This document shows positions 28,092 through 36,870 of a stretch of DNA of 64,000 bases, one piece after another. The stretch lies in the NCBI RefSeq assembly GCF_900070325.1, contig NZ_LN879430.1, positions 1,419,379 to 1,483,378 on the forward strand, in the 5' to 3' direction. The DNA is from Herbinix luporum. GTDB lineage: Bacteria; Bacillota; Clostridia; Lachnospirales; Lachnospiraceae. The position numbers and the translations under genes are program-made. How positions within the stretch are numbered: the first letter of the stretch is position 1; each line of letters starts with the position of its first letter. The notes under the pieces were generated by a model that saw only the letters and a list, made by a program, of their open reading frames with translations, was not told the origin of the DNA and made no database searches.

Positions 28092-28799
28092 TTATAAGAT
28101 TACAGAATTAAGCCTCCATGCCTTTACCAGTTCGGCAGCTGCCTGTTTCGGATTGTCAGCTTCAGACACTGCAGACACAACAAAAAAACCGGCTGCTCCT
28201 GTTTGTGCCAGTGGTGCTATATCAGTAAGCTTAACCCCACCACCTACCACTACAGGAATTTTGCTAAGTTTAACAAGCTTTGAAATTTCTTCAAAACTTC
28301 TGGTCACTACTTTTCCATCCCTATCAAGTCCGCAGTCTGGCTTTGTCATTGTTTCATGCAAAGGACCGACACCAAAATAGTCGATTTGAGAAGTATCCTC
28401 TGTTCTTATATAATCAAATATTTCATTTGTTCTGGCCGACAAACCAATAATAGCCTCTTGGCCTAAGTATTTTCTGCAGACATCTACCGGTATATCCCAC
28501 TGTCCCACATGGATTCCATCAACCTTTATTCCTTGACTTTTGGCTGCCAAAACTACATCTAGACGATCATTTACCAGCAGCGTGACATCCTGGGATTTCC
28601 CGGCTTTTGCTATTACCTGTGCAGCCTGATCGGTTAATTGAATAAGCTCCCTCGCCGTTGCAATCTTAGAACGGATTTGAACACATGTAAATCCTGCTTC
28701 AATTGCCTCTTTAATAATCTGCTCTACTGGCCGACCTTTGGTATTTTCAGGGCCTACTACAAAGTAGGCTGATATATCAAACTTTTTTCTATTGCTCAT
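28092..28799 (-). CDS. thiE: Thiamine-phosphate synthase
   Basis: A 235-residue TIM-barrel enzyme: GFTCVQIRSK, LLVNDRLDVVLAAK, GIHVGQWDIPVDVCRKYLG, IGLSARTNEI, YFGVGPLHETMTKPD and VVVGGGVKLTDI. These cover the pyrophosphate and HMP-PP sites that couple HMP-PP with the thiazole phosphate. The start overlaps the end of the thiamine-binding gene by 11 bases. It is somewhat longer than usual at the C-terminus, with no odd features. Confidence 0.95.
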   Translation of the reverse strand: MSNRKKFDISAYFVVGPENTKGRPVEQIIKEAIEAGFTCVQIRSKIATARELIQLTDQAAQVIAKAGKSQDVTLLVNDRLDVVLAAKSQGIKVDGIHVGQWDIPVDVCRKYLGQEAIIGLSARTNEIFDYIRTEDTSQIDYFGVGPLHETMTKPDCGLDRDGKVVTRSFEEISKLVKLSKIPVVVGGGVKLTDIAPLAQTGAAGFFVVSAVSEADNPKQAAAELVKAWRLNSVIL

Positions 28800-29100
28800 C
28801 TTCTCCTCCTAATAGTTCATTGATTTTATGGACTTTGGTGGTCATCATATTAGTAAAGCCTGGGCGAACATCGGCCTTTAGGACAACTTCTGTACGGATA
28901 CCTTTACTTGCCAAGACAAAGGTAGCCTCTTTAACTACCTGCATTACCTCATCCCAAGAACCTTCTATCTCCGTAAACATTGAAGTGGTACGATTGGGTA
29001 ATCCCGACTCACGGATTACTTTGATTACTTTGGCAACTTCTAAGGACAGCTCTTCACCGATACCAAAAGGGGCAATTGCCACTGCAACTAAAGTATTCAT
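28789..29100 (-). CDS. MTH1187/UPF0045 family thiamine-binding protein
   Basis: The 103-residue protein matches the MTH1187 family: LVAVAIAPFGIGEELSLEVAK, then EIEGSWDEVMQVVKEATFVL and LKADVRPGF. The fold is a ferredoxin-like beta-alpha repeat, and relatives such as YkoF bind thiamine or HMP. Here it lies between thiM and thiE under TPP riboswitches, so a role in carrying or salvaging thiamine or its precursors is likely. It starts 3 bases after the thiM stop. Confidence 0.88.
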   Translation of the reverse strand: MNTLVAVAIAPFGIGEELSLEVAKVIKVIRESGLPNRTTSMFTEIEGSWDEVMQVVKEATFVLASKGIRTEVVLKADVRPGFTNMMTTKVHKINELLGGEDEQ

Positions 29101-29103
29101 ACA

Positions 29104-29937
29104 TCAAACCTCCTTAATCTCAAATGGATTCTTAGCAATATCATCTGCACTTGCTTCATACAGTTGGTCTAGAAAGTGAACCTGAAAGCTTCCGGGGCCA
29201 TTTACCTTTTTCTCTGCCCTAGCTCCTGCCAAATTATAGGCTGCTGTACCGGTTATGGCTGCTATAAAAGGTGAGGCTGTGGTTGCATAGACTGCCATGA
29301 CTCCCCCTAATGAACAGCCTGCCCCGGTAATTTTCTGCATAAAATGGGACCCTCCATAAGAGTAAACTATTAAAGAACCGTCAGTTATTAGATCAGTTTC
29401 ACCGGATACGGCCACAGCTCCTCCAGTCCACTTGGCTAGTGCAACAGCGGCAGCCTTTGCGGCAGTTACGGTATCCCTTGAATCCACACCGCGAACATTG
29501 GATACCTCTGTACCACCGTCTAAGCCCCACAAACCAGCTAGTGCCAATATCTCCGAAGCGTTCCCTCTGATTATTGTGGGTTTATAGTCTTTAAACTGCT
29601 GTAACAGCTTTGTTCTAAGATAACCAATTCCTACCGCTACCGAATCTAGTACCCAGGGCTTCCCCTCTTGGTGCAAAACTTTCGCAATATGGGGTAAGGT
29701 CTGCTCATAAATCGGCAACAGGGTACCGACATTTATATATGTAGCTTTGCCGGCCTTAGCCAAAAATTCAGCCTCATCCGGTAGATAGACCATGGCTGCT
29801 GATCCCCCAACAGCAAGCTGTGCATTTGCAACAAAATTAATTGTTACAGTATTGGTAATGGACCCTGCCATGGGATTAGTTTGCTTTACCATTTCTACCG
29901 CCTGGAAAATTTGTTTTTGAATCTCCTCTTTAATCAC
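29104..29937 (-). CDS. thiM: Hydroxyethylthiazole kinase
   Basis: A 277-residue ribokinase-like enzyme: AGSITNTVTINFVANAQLAV, LPDEAEFLAKAGKATYINVG, KPWVLDSVAVGIGYLR, IIRGNASEILALAG and KITGAGCSLGGVMAVY (the GAGC anion hole and catalytic Cys/base region). It phosphorylates the thiazole alcohol for salvage. First gene after the two TPP riboswitches; AAGGAAGGGAAAAA precedes the start. Together with thiE and thiC the operon joins salvaged thiazole with newly made HMP. Confidence 0.95.
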   Translation of the reverse strand: MIKEEIQKQIFQAVEMVKQTNPMAGSITNTVTINFVANAQLAVGGSAAMVYLPDEAEFLAKAGKATYINVGTLLPIYEQTLPHIAKVLHQEGKPWVLDSVAVGIGYLRTKLLQQFKDYKPTIIRGNASEILALAGLWGLDGGTEVSNVRGVDSRDTVTAAKAAAVALAKWTGGAVAVSGETDLITDGSLIVYSYGGSHFMQKITGAGCSLGGVMAVYATTASPFIAAITGTAAYNLAGARAEKKVNGPGSFQVHFLDQLYEASADDIAKNPFEIKEV

Positions 29938-29976
29938 TTTTTCCCTTCCTTTCCTTGAATTAAGATTTATTATTTA

Positions 29977-30006
29977 AGAAAAAATGCTTGCCCAAATAGG
30001 CAAGCA
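29977..30006 (-). terminator. Riboswitch-controlled terminator 2
   Basis: On the minus strand GCTTGCC and GGCAAGC (29986-29992 and 29999-30005) form a hairpin followed by a run of six T. It lies between the second TPP aptamer and thiM, the expected place for ligand-dependent termination. Confidence 0.85.
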
Positions 30007-30032
30007 CAGTTTTATCTAACTAATCTGGTTTT

Positions 30033-30110
30033 GCTTCCCTACGACAGTATTAACTGACAGGTTCAAAGGGTCAGGTTCTACCTTCTCAACTCTAACGAGT
30101 CCCCCCGCAA
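30033..30110 (-). promoter_or_regulatory. TPP riboswitch (thi box), gene-proximal copy
   Basis: On the minus strand it contains the thi-box core: GTTGAGAAGG, ACCTGACCCTTTGAACCTG and CGTAGGGAAGC. It differs from the upstream copy at only three of 78 positions by my count. It should bind thiamine pyrophosphate and favour the terminator at 29977-30006, turning off thiM-thiE-thiC. Confidence 0.93.
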
Positions 30111-30122
30111 TAATATTCAGTT

Positions 30123-30151
30123 TAAAAAAAGCGTCCCTTCATAAGGAACGC
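30123..30151 (-). terminator. Riboswitch-controlled terminator 1
   Basis: GCGTTCCTT and AAGGGACGC (minus strand; 30131-30151 on the plus strand) form a stem followed directly by seven T. It lies between the two TPP aptamers, so the first aptamer has its own off-switch. Confidence 0.88.
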
Positions 30152-30180
30152 ATCTCTTAAATCTTCTTAACAAAATAGTT

Positions 30181-30258
30181 GCTTCCCTACGACAGTGTTA
30201 ACTGACAGGTTCAAAGGGTCAGGTTCTACCTTCTCAACTCTAATGAGTTCCCCCGCAA
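30181..30258 (-). promoter_or_regulatory. TPP riboswitch (thi box), promoter-proximal copy
   Basis: Near-identical to the copy at 30033-30110, including the conserved GTTGAGAAGG, CCCTTTGAACCTG and CGTAGGGAAGC segments. Being first after the promoter, it can stop transcription at 30123-30151 before the second switch is reached. The close identity points to recent duplication of the whole aptamer. Confidence 0.93.
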
Positions 30259-30263
30259 TGTTT

Positions 30264-30291
30264 ATTATACAATATTTCATTTATTATCCAA
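30264..30291 (-). promoter_or_regulatory. Promoter of the thiamine operon
   Basis: Minus-strand TTGGAT (30286-30291) and TATAAT (30264-30269) are separated by 16 bases and lie just before the first TPP riboswitch, in the position expected of the sigma-A promoter. Confidence 0.65.
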
Positions 30292-30314
30292 TATTTTTTA
30301 TAACAATAGCACTT

Positions 30315-30485
30315 TTAGCCATTAATGTCAAGTCTTATTAAAGTAACCTTATTGTCCTGATCTGCGCTTTCCATATGTTCCTGCCAAAATTTTGGTATCT
30401 CATCATAGGAAGTATCAGTGTTAAAACTTCTTACCTTACCCATAACAGTAAACTGAGCTTTTTCAACAATTTTGTACTCTAGCAT
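30315..30485 (-). pseudogene. GyrI-like / AraC effector-binding domain, truncated
   Basis: The 56-residue frame starts as a GyrI-like small-molecule-binding domain: YKIVEKAQFTVMGKVRSF, then YDEIPKFWQEHM. Full domains run about 150 residues; here homology ends after the EHM segment and the frame closes 20 residues later with unrelated-looking sequence. GGAGGGCGG precedes the ATG at 30485. The 3' part has probably been deleted. The fragment might still be translated, but it lacks most of the ligand pocket. Confidence 0.55.
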
Positions 30486-30519
30486 TGTACCGCCCTCCAA
30501 TATTAATTTAATTTTTACT

Positions 30520-30546
30520 GGGGCAAATGATTTTAGATTTGCACCC
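30520..30546 (-). terminator. Probable terminator of the ABC importer operon
   Basis: GGGTGCAAAT (minus strand, 30537-30546) pairs with ATTTGCCCC (30520-30528) with one bulge, followed by AGTAAAAATT. It lies about 90 bases after the last gene of the importer. The T-run is poor. Confidence 0.45.
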
Positions 30547-30632
30547 TTTAACTTTGCTGCCGAAGGTTATTATAGCATTCAGTAAAATTATATACCCGAT
30601 TTTTTGTGCCATTTAATGCAAGTTCCATTAGT

Positions 30633-32291
30633 CTATTCCACATCTTGTATCATTGCAGATTTAAGCAGTTCCTTTGTATATTCATGCTGAGGGTGGAAAA
30701 ACAATTCTACAGCCTCCTTCATCTCCACAATCTCCCCTTGATATATAACACAAACCCGGTTGCAAATCTGAAAGATAACATTTAAGTCATGGGATATAAA
30801 TATATAAGTTAAATTATACTTTTTCTGTAATTCCTTTAGCAAAGCAAGTATTTGTGCCTGTATAGTAACATCCAGGGATGATACTGGTTCATCTAGAATT
30901 ATCAACTTAGGATTTATAATAAGAGCAGCCGCGATGGCTACTCTTTGTCTTTGTCCTCCGCTTAATTGAAAAGGATATCGTTCTAAATGCTTAATGTTTA
31001 GTCCCACCTGCTGTATCATTTCATTAACTTTAGCTTTCCGTTCTTTTTTCCCTAATTTGCTCTGAAGCTTTAGGGGTTCTTCCAAAATCCAGCCGATTTT
31101 TTTACTTGGATTAAGGCTACTATATGGATTCTGAAAGACCATCTGAGGTTTAGACACATAACTTTCCTTACCTATAAGGGCAACATCATTAATTTTAATT
31201 AGCCCCTCAATTTCCTTGTTTAGTCCTACAATAGCCTTTGCCAAGGTAGACTTTCCGCTTCCGCTCTCCCCTACAATACCAAGAGTTTCTCCCTGCTTTA
31301 CCGAAATAGTTACATCCTTTATTACATGTTTTCTGCTTTTTTCTCCTAGCAACCCCTTAGCTTTTTGGGGGTAAAATACATTGAGGTTTTGAATTGTCAG
31401 TATTTCATCTTGTTCTATATTATAATCTGCCCGGTTATCCCTGTCCACAGAACTTGTGAAAATCTTATCTTTCTTTCTACTTGTTTTTGTAAACAGTATA
31501 GGCACTGCTGCCAGTAGTTGCCTTGTATATTCCCTATGGGGATGAGTAAATAATTCTTTGGTCATTCCGGATTCTACAATTTTACCATCCTTCATTACAA
31601 TGGCCCTGCTGCAGATACTTTGAATTACTCTTAAATCATGTGAAATTAAAATCATACCGGTCTTATGTTTGTCATTTATACTTTTCAACAGTCGGAGTAT
31701 TTTGCTCTGTATTGTTACATCAAGTGCTGTTGTAGGTTCATCGGCAATAATAAGTTCTGGTCCGGCAATCATTGCCATAGCTATCATTGCTCTTTGACGC
31801 ATACCACCGGATAGCTGGTGAGGATACTTTTGATAAATCTCAAGTGGTTCTGATAAGCCCACTTTCTTTAATGCCTCTAATGTTAAGGCTCTACATTCTT
31901 TTTTGCTATATGTTGAATGAAGTTTTAGCATTTCCTCTACCTGAGCCCCTATGGTATAAAGAGGATTAAAGGATGTCATAGATTCCTGGAATACCATAGA
32001 TATTTTGCTACCTCTTAAGCTTCCTAGTTCCTTTTCTTCCATAGCAAGCAGATTTCTTCCAAGAAAATCTATTCTTCCCCTTAAGATTTTTGCAGATGCA
32101 GGAAGAAGCCCCATAACAGCCAAGGCAGTCATGGTTTTTCCTGAACCGGATTCACCTAGGATACCAAGAATTTCACCTTTTTTAAGCTCAAAGGAAATGT
32201 TATCCAGTACTGTATTTATTTTTCTTCCTTTTGCAAATCCTACGGATAGATTTTCTATTCTTAATAGTGTCTTATTTTCATGCTTATTCAT
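30633..32291 (-). CDS. Oligopeptide/nickel-type ABC importer ATPase, OppD-OppF fused in one chain
   Basis: A 552-residue protein with two complete nucleotide-binding domains. The first has GESGSGKTM, LSGGMRQRAMIAMA and LIIADEPTTALD; the second has GESGSGKSTLA, LSGGQRQRVAIAAAL and LIILDEPVSSLD. Each ends with an oligopeptide-type C-terminal motif (HPHREYTRQLL; HPQHEYTKELL). Usually these are two proteins; here they are joined by a short linker near residues 265-300. Its start overlaps the permease gene by 8 bases. It powers uptake of peptides, nickel or a similar ligand. Confidence 0.92.
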   Translation of the reverse strand: MNKHENKTLLRIENLSVGFAKGRKINTVLDNISFELKKGEILGILGESGSGKTMTALAVMGLLPASAKILRGRIDFLGRNLLAMEEKELGSLRGSKISMVFQESMTSFNPLYTIGAQVEEMLKLHSTYSKKECRALTLEALKKVGLSEPLEIYQKYPHQLSGGMRQRAMIAMAMIAGPELIIADEPTTALDVTIQSKILRLLKSINDKHKTGMILISHDLRVIQSICSRAIVMKDGKIVESGMTKELFTHPHREYTRQLLAAVPILFTKTSRKKDKIFTSSVDRDNRADYNIEQDEILTIQNLNVFYPQKAKGLLGEKSRKHVIKDVTISVKQGETLGIVGESGSGKSTLAKAIVGLNKEIEGLIKINDVALIGKESYVSKPQMVFQNPYSSLNPSKKIGWILEEPLKLQSKLGKKERKAKVNEMIQQVGLNIKHLERYPFQLSGGQRQRVAIAAALIINPKLIILDEPVSSLDVTIQAQILALLKELQKKYNLTYIFISHDLNVIFQICNRVCVIYQGEIVEMKEAVELFFHPQHEYTKELLKSAMIQDVE

Positions 32292-33090
32292 TATCTATAC
32301 CTCCACTGATGAGGCTAAAACCTAGAACTGTCAGTACAATCATTATACCGGGAGCTAAGGCGTACCATGGTGAATCAAGCATATAACTTTGGGCTTCAGA
32401 CAACATACGTCCCAGACTTGCCTGGGGCGGTTGAACACCAAGGCTAAGATAACTAAGTCCCGCTTCGGCAAGTACAGCATTATTAAATCCAATCAAAAGG
32501 GAGGGAACTAAAACTCTCTTTGTATTAGGTAGTATATGGATAAACATTATACGAAAACTTCCTGCCCCCATTAATTGTGCATTTTTGACAAAGTCTCTTT
32601 CTTTCAGAACAATAAATTCACTTCTAACCACACGGGCATAACTTGGAACAAATATAATTCCCAAGGCAAAGATAATATTATAGGTTCCCGGTCCAAATAC
32701 ACTGACAAAGACCAGGGCCAATAAAATACTTGGAAATGAAGTTAAAACATCATTAAGTCTCATTAAAACCTCATCAAACCATCCTCCGAAATATCCGGTC
32801 AAAGCACCAACTATAGTTCCTAAAGAGGCACCAATAAATACGATGGCTACTGCTATGATATATGTGGTTTTTGCTCCTGTCATAACACGGCTTAGTATAT
32901 CCCTGCCAAAATTATCGGTACCAAGAAGATGGGAAAGACTCGGTGGACTATTTTTTAATGCAACATTCATTTTATTAGGATCATATGGGGTATAAAAAAA
33001 TCCAATTAATACAAGCAAAAGTACCAAGGATGTAATCACTAAACCTAATTTGTAATTAAAATGGTAGCTTTTCCCCTTAAATTTTACCAT
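32284..33090 (-). CDS. ABC importer permease, OppC/DppC type
   Basis: A 268-residue inner-membrane subunit. It has an N-terminal helix (LGLVITSLVLLLVLIGFF), the PPSLSHLLGTDNFGRDILSR motif typical of DppC/OppC, and five more helices with the EAGLSYLSLGVQPPQASLG coupling loop. ATG at 33088-33090 is chosen, with AGGTGG upstream; a GTG 9 bases earlier is possible. It pairs with the OppB-like permease 16 bases upstream. Confidence 0.9.
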   Translation of the reverse strand: MVKFKGKSYHFNYKLGLVITSLVLLLVLIGFFYTPYDPNKMNVALKNSPPSLSHLLGTDNFGRDILSRVMTGAKTTYIIAVAIVFIGASLGTIVGALTGYFGGWFDEVLMRLNDVLTSFPSILLALVFVSVFGPGTYNIIFALGIIFVPSYARVVRSEFIVLKERDFVKNAQLMGAGSFRIMFIHILPNTKRVLVPSLLIGFNNAVLAEAGLSYLSLGVQPPQASLGRMLSEAQSYMLDSPWYALAPGIMIVLTVLGFSLISGGIDNE

Positions 33091-33106
33091 TTCCTCCACC
33101 TAACCT

Positions 33107-34054
33107 CTAATCTCTTCTAACTCTTGGATCAATCCATTGATAGATTAAATCAACAAAAAAGTTAATTATAATTACTACTGATACTGTATAAAGGACAATA
33201 GCCTGCACTACTGCATAATCCCTATTTGCAATGGATGACACCAGTAACCTACCAAGCCCCGGAAGGTTAAATACCTGTTCCACAAGAATGGTTCCTGCTA
33301 AAATGTCAGCTAGAACCATAGCTAAAAAAGTTATGACCGGAATTAATGCATTTCTAAATATATGTCGAAAAAGGATATTTGTATTTGTCATTCCTTTACT
33401 TTTGGCTGTTCTTACATAATCAAGCTCCATTTCCCTAAGTAATGAGCTTCGTAAAAACTTAACCATCATGGCTATCTTAGGAATTGCTACTGCAAGAGCC
33501 GGAAAGATCATAAAACTTAAGAATTTACCTAAATTCTCATATGGGCTTATGTAATCTCCCGGTGTAAACCATTTTAAAATGATACCAAAGATAAGAGTAA
33601 TAATCATAGCCAAAAAAAAGGATGGTACTGACATAAATATTTGAGTTATTAGGTTAATGAAATCATTAATGATACTATCTTTTTTTCTGGCAGATAAAAT
33701 CCCAAGGGGTATGGAAATAAGAGCAATTAATAGAAATGACAAGAAGGCAAGCCAAAGAGTTACAGTTAAGCGATCCCTTATTAAAGTACTGACCTTCATC
33801 TGCATCTGGTAGCCGGATGAATAGCCAAAGTCACCCTTTAATGCAGCCTTTAACCAGTTGAAGTAACGTATGGGAAGACTTTTATCTAGTCCCATAGCCT
33901 TTCGGTACTCTTCCAACTCTACCTTACTGGCATCCATACCAAGAGCATTAAGTGCACTATCCCCTGGGATTATATTGAAGGCGGTGAAGGTTAGAACTGA
34001 AGTAAAAAACAATGATATTAGAAAAACAATAGATTTTTTTATAGTATACTTCAT
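33107..34054 (-). CDS. ABC importer permease, OppB/DppB type
   Basis: A 315-residue permease with six predicted helices, starting IVFLISLFFTSVLTFTAFNIIPGD. It contains the DppB-type lid sequence EYRKAMGLDKSLPIRYFNWL and the coupling loop DYVRTAKSKGMTNTNILFRH, with the C-terminal VEQVFNLPGLGRLLVSSI block. It forms the channel with the OppC-type permease. It lies 41 bases downstream of the binding-protein gene. Confidence 0.92.
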   Translation of the reverse strand: MKYTIKKSIVFLISLFFTSVLTFTAFNIIPGDSALNALGMDASKVELEEYRKAMGLDKSLPIRYFNWLKAALKGDFGYSSGYQMQMKVSTLIRDRLTVTLWLAFLSFLLIALISIPLGILSARKKDSIINDFINLITQIFMSVPSFFLAMIITLIFGIILKWFTPGDYISPYENLGKFLSFMIFPALAVAIPKIAMMVKFLRSSLLREMELDYVRTAKSKGMTNTNILFRHIFRNALIPVITFLAMVLADILAGTILVEQVFNLPGLGRLLVSSIANRDYAVVQAIVLYTVSVVIIINFFVDLIYQWIDPRVRRD

Positions 34055-34095
34055 CTAAACCTTCACCTCCAAATAAATTTAAACTATAATTTTAT

Positions 34096-35712
34096 TTAAT
34101 CGGATTCCATTCCTTTTTTATAATAGACCAGTGACATATCCTGAACATAAATCGGATAATAGGTATAGCCCCCTAATTTATCACTGACTGCAGTCATCTG
34201 ATGGGGATCCTGAATATATACTGCAACAGCATCATTGGTTAGCATAGCTTGCATTTGCTTATATAGCTGTATCTTTTTATCTTCTGCTGTTTCTATTTCC
34301 CCTTGCTTATAAAGGGTATCAAATTCCGGGTTGATATAGTTCATAAAATTATTTTCCGCATCCGAGTAAAAACGAGCCAAAGCCTGCCTTGGTGCCAGTT
34401 CTGCAGCAAGTCCTACAACGGTTGTCTCATAGTTTCTGCCTTTATATACATCAGACTTCCAGCTTGTCCATTCAATTAACTGTATCTGGGCTGTAATACC
34501 AATCTGCTTTAGCTGTTCCACTATGACCTGAGCAGTATCAATATGATACTGATAATTTGAAGGAACTGTTATTGTAAATTTAAATCCATGGGGATACCCT
34601 GCTTCTTTTAATAATTCCTTAGCCTTTTCGGGATTATATGGATAGGTATTAACAAGGCTTTCATCATAATACTTCTTAAATCCGGGATACATATTGGTTC
34701 CGATTACATCTCCCCGACCTCCTGCTACCATATCAATTACAGCCTGCCTATCTATTCCGTAGCACAGAGCCTGTCTGACCAGCTTATTATCAAAAGGTTC
34801 TACCTTATTATTAATAAATAGTCCCTGAATCAGATTCATTGGTCCTGATTCCATATGGTATCCACTTGGAAGCTTGGAGGCTTGAGAGTCAGTAATATAT
34901 GGAAGAATATCAATATTTCCCCCTTGAAGTTCCATAAATGCAGCATCTGTATTAGATGATATCTTGAAGGTAACCCTGTCCAAATAAGGCACCCCTTCCA
35001 TATAATACTCCTCATTTTTTTCTAAGACAATGTTCTGTAAGGGTGTATAGGATACAAACTTGAAAGGCCCGGTACCAATAGGCTTGGTATCCAACTGATC
35101 ATAATCCCTTGGCACTATAGAACATGCTAAATATGGAAGCAGCTCTGTATCTACCTGCTTTAAGCGAATTTCAATTGTCTTTTCATCGATGCTTGTCACA
35201 TCAGAAATAACAGAAAGCGCCGATTCTACTATAACCGTTGGATCTTTCGGTTCTAGCATTCCGGCGCATCTTTTTATAGAATATACTATATCTTGGGCTG
35301 TAACAAGCCTGCCATCATGAAATTTCACACCTTCCCGTAGGGTAAAGGTATAAAGCATTCCATCTTCTGAAATATGATAGCTTTCTGCTACAGCCGGAAC
35401 TAAATTCCCATTATAATCAAGCTTTACTAAGCCCTCAAAAATGTTGAATAAAACCTCTTTAGTTCCTGCCGACAATGCTTTGTGCGGGTCAAGACCATCC
35501 AAATCCTGGGTTATTCCTACTGTGATTGAACCTCCATAAGTCGGCTCTGATTTTGCCGCTTCCACAGGTTCAGCAAAAGACAATTTACCATTCGCAGGAG
35601 TTTTACTCTTATCCGTATCTTCCTTATCGCCACTACATCCGTAGAGTGCAATAGTAAATACTGTAATAAGAAGTAATACTTTAGTCAGTTTTTTTGTAAG
35701 CATAAACTTCAC
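34096..35712 (-). CDS. ABC importer substrate-binding lipoprotein (SBP family 5)
   Basis: A 538-residue protein with a lipoprotein signal (lipobox ALYGC at about residues 22-26), a charged linker, and the family 5 fold: SITVGITQDLDGLDPHKALS, AESYHISEDGMLYTFTLREG, VKFHDGRLVTAQDIVYSIKR and RQALCYGIDRQAVIDMVAGG. It captures the ligand outside the membrane. Sequence alone does not separate peptide from nickel or other ligands. AAGGAGTG sits 7 bases before the ATG. First gene of the four-gene importer operon. Confidence 0.92.
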   Translation of the reverse strand: MKFMLTKKLTKVLLLITVFTIALYGCSGDKEDTDKSKTPANGKLSFAEPVEAAKSEPTYGGSITVGITQDLDGLDPHKALSAGTKEVLFNIFEGLVKLDYNGNLVPAVAESYHISEDGMLYTFTLREGVKFHDGRLVTAQDIVYSIKRCAGMLEPKDPTVIVESALSVISDVTSIDEKTIEIRLKQVDTELLPYLACSIVPRDYDQLDTKPIGTGPFKFVSYTPLQNIVLEKNEEYYMEGVPYLDRVTFKISSNTDAAFMELQGGNIDILPYITDSQASKLPSGYHMESGPMNLIQGLFINNKVEPFDNKLVRQALCYGIDRQAVIDMVAGGRGDVIGTNMYPGFKKYYDESLVNTYPYNPEKAKELLKEAGYPHGFKFTITVPSNYQYHIDTAQVIVEQLKQIGITAQIQLIEWTSWKSDVYKGRNYETTVVGLAAELAPRQALARFYSDAENNFMNYINPEFDTLYKQGEIETAEDKKIQLYKQMQAMLTNDAVAVYIQDPHQMTAVSDKLGGYTYYPIYVQDMSLVYYKKGMESD

Positions 35713-35752
35713 TCCTTACGTATGATTTTTCCTTTATTTAGTTGCAAGTATT

Positions 35753-35781
35753 ATAATAAGATATTTTTTCCAAATAATCAA
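35753..35781 (-). promoter_or_regulatory. Candidate promoter of the ABC importer operon
   Basis: Minus-strand TTGATT (35776-35781) and TATTAT (35753-35758) with a 17-base spacer, about 40 bases before the lipoprotein start codon. The rest of 35782-35966 is AT-rich and shows nothing else I recognise. Confidence 0.4.
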
Positions 35782-35966
35782 GAAAAATAATACAAAAAAA
35801 TTTTAATTACTCACGGACCATATAGCTACTTCATAACCTTTATCACTAAAGTATTTACTAGATAAGTAATCTTTGATAACTTTATTATAAGTTATATCAG
35901 TATTATCTTGTATAAATTATTAATAGTATTGCATTAGCAATATTTCAATATAATAAACCCAATTAA

Positions 35967-36815
35967 TTAAAAATGTATTATTTTGCCTATAATTAGACTT
36001 ATATCCAAAGCTTTTACGGAATGAGTTAAGGCTCCAACTGATATAACATCAACCCCTGTTTTAGCAGTTTCAACAAGTTCTTCTATGGTAATCCCACCTG
36101 ATGCTTCTAAAATAACTTTTCCCCTACCTATTTCAACTGCCTTTCTCATATCTTCAAGGTTCATATTATCAAGCATAACTATATCAGCCCCAGCTTCAAT
36201 GGCTTCTTTTAGTCCCTCTATACTTTCAACTTCTACTTCGACTTTTATTGTATGAGATAGATTATTTTTTATCTTATCTATTGCTTTTTTTATCCCACCT
36301 ATTGCTTTAATATGGTTATCCTTAATCAATACCGCTTCTGATAGGTTATACCTATGATTATAACAACCACCAACCCTAACAGCATATTTTTCAAGTATCC
36401 TAAGACCTGGGGTGGTTTTTCTGGTATCTACAATTCTTACGGGAATATCTTTAACAATATCTCTATATTTTCTTGATATAGTAGCTATACCTGACATTCT
36501 TTGAATAAGATTAAGAGCAAGCCTTTCTCCATTAAGTATAGCTTTAGTACTTCCTTCTATTTGAGCAATAACTGTTCCTTTAGATACTTTATCTCCCTCT
36601 TTAACATTAATTTTAACATTTACATCTTTATCTAGAATTTCAAACACTCTTTGGGCTACATTAAGTCCTGCTATTACCCCTTCCTCTTTAGCTAACATAT
36701 GTGCTAAGGACTTACTTTCCTTATCAATTAAAATGTCTGTAGTTATATCGAAATTATTAATATCTTCTTTTAAGCCATTGTATATTATCTCATCAACTAA
36801 TATCCAATTAAGCAT
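35967..36815 (-). CDS. nadC: Nicotinate-nucleotide pyrophosphorylase (carboxylating)
   Basis: A 282-residue enzyme: DITTDILIDKES, LNLIQRMSGIATISRKYRD, VDTRKTTPGLRILEKYAVRVGG (phosphoribosyl-site Arg/Lys/His), HRYNLSEAVLIKDNHIKA, VEVEVESIEGLKEA and LDNMNLEDMRKA. It turns quinolinate plus PRPP into nicotinate mononucleotide. The ATG at 36815 is preferred because GGGAGGA precedes it by 7 bases. It follows nadA with a 55-base gap; no nadB lies between. Confidence 0.95.
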   Translation of the reverse strand: MLNWILVDEIIYNGLKEDINNFDITTDILIDKESKSLAHMLAKEEGVIAGLNVAQRVFEILDKDVNVKINVKEGDKVSKGTVIAQIEGSTKAILNGERLALNLIQRMSGIATISRKYRDIVKDIPVRIVDTRKTTPGLRILEKYAVRVGGCYNHRYNLSEAVLIKDNHIKAIGGIKKAIDKIKNNLSHTIKVEVEVESIEGLKEAIEAGADIVMLDNMNLEDMRKAVEIGRGKVILEASGGITIEELVETAKTGVDVISVGALTHSVKALDISLIIGKIIHF

Positions 36816-36870
36816 TTTATATTCCTCCCTAAAAAATAGTAATATGTAAATAATCTTCAATTATTGATCC

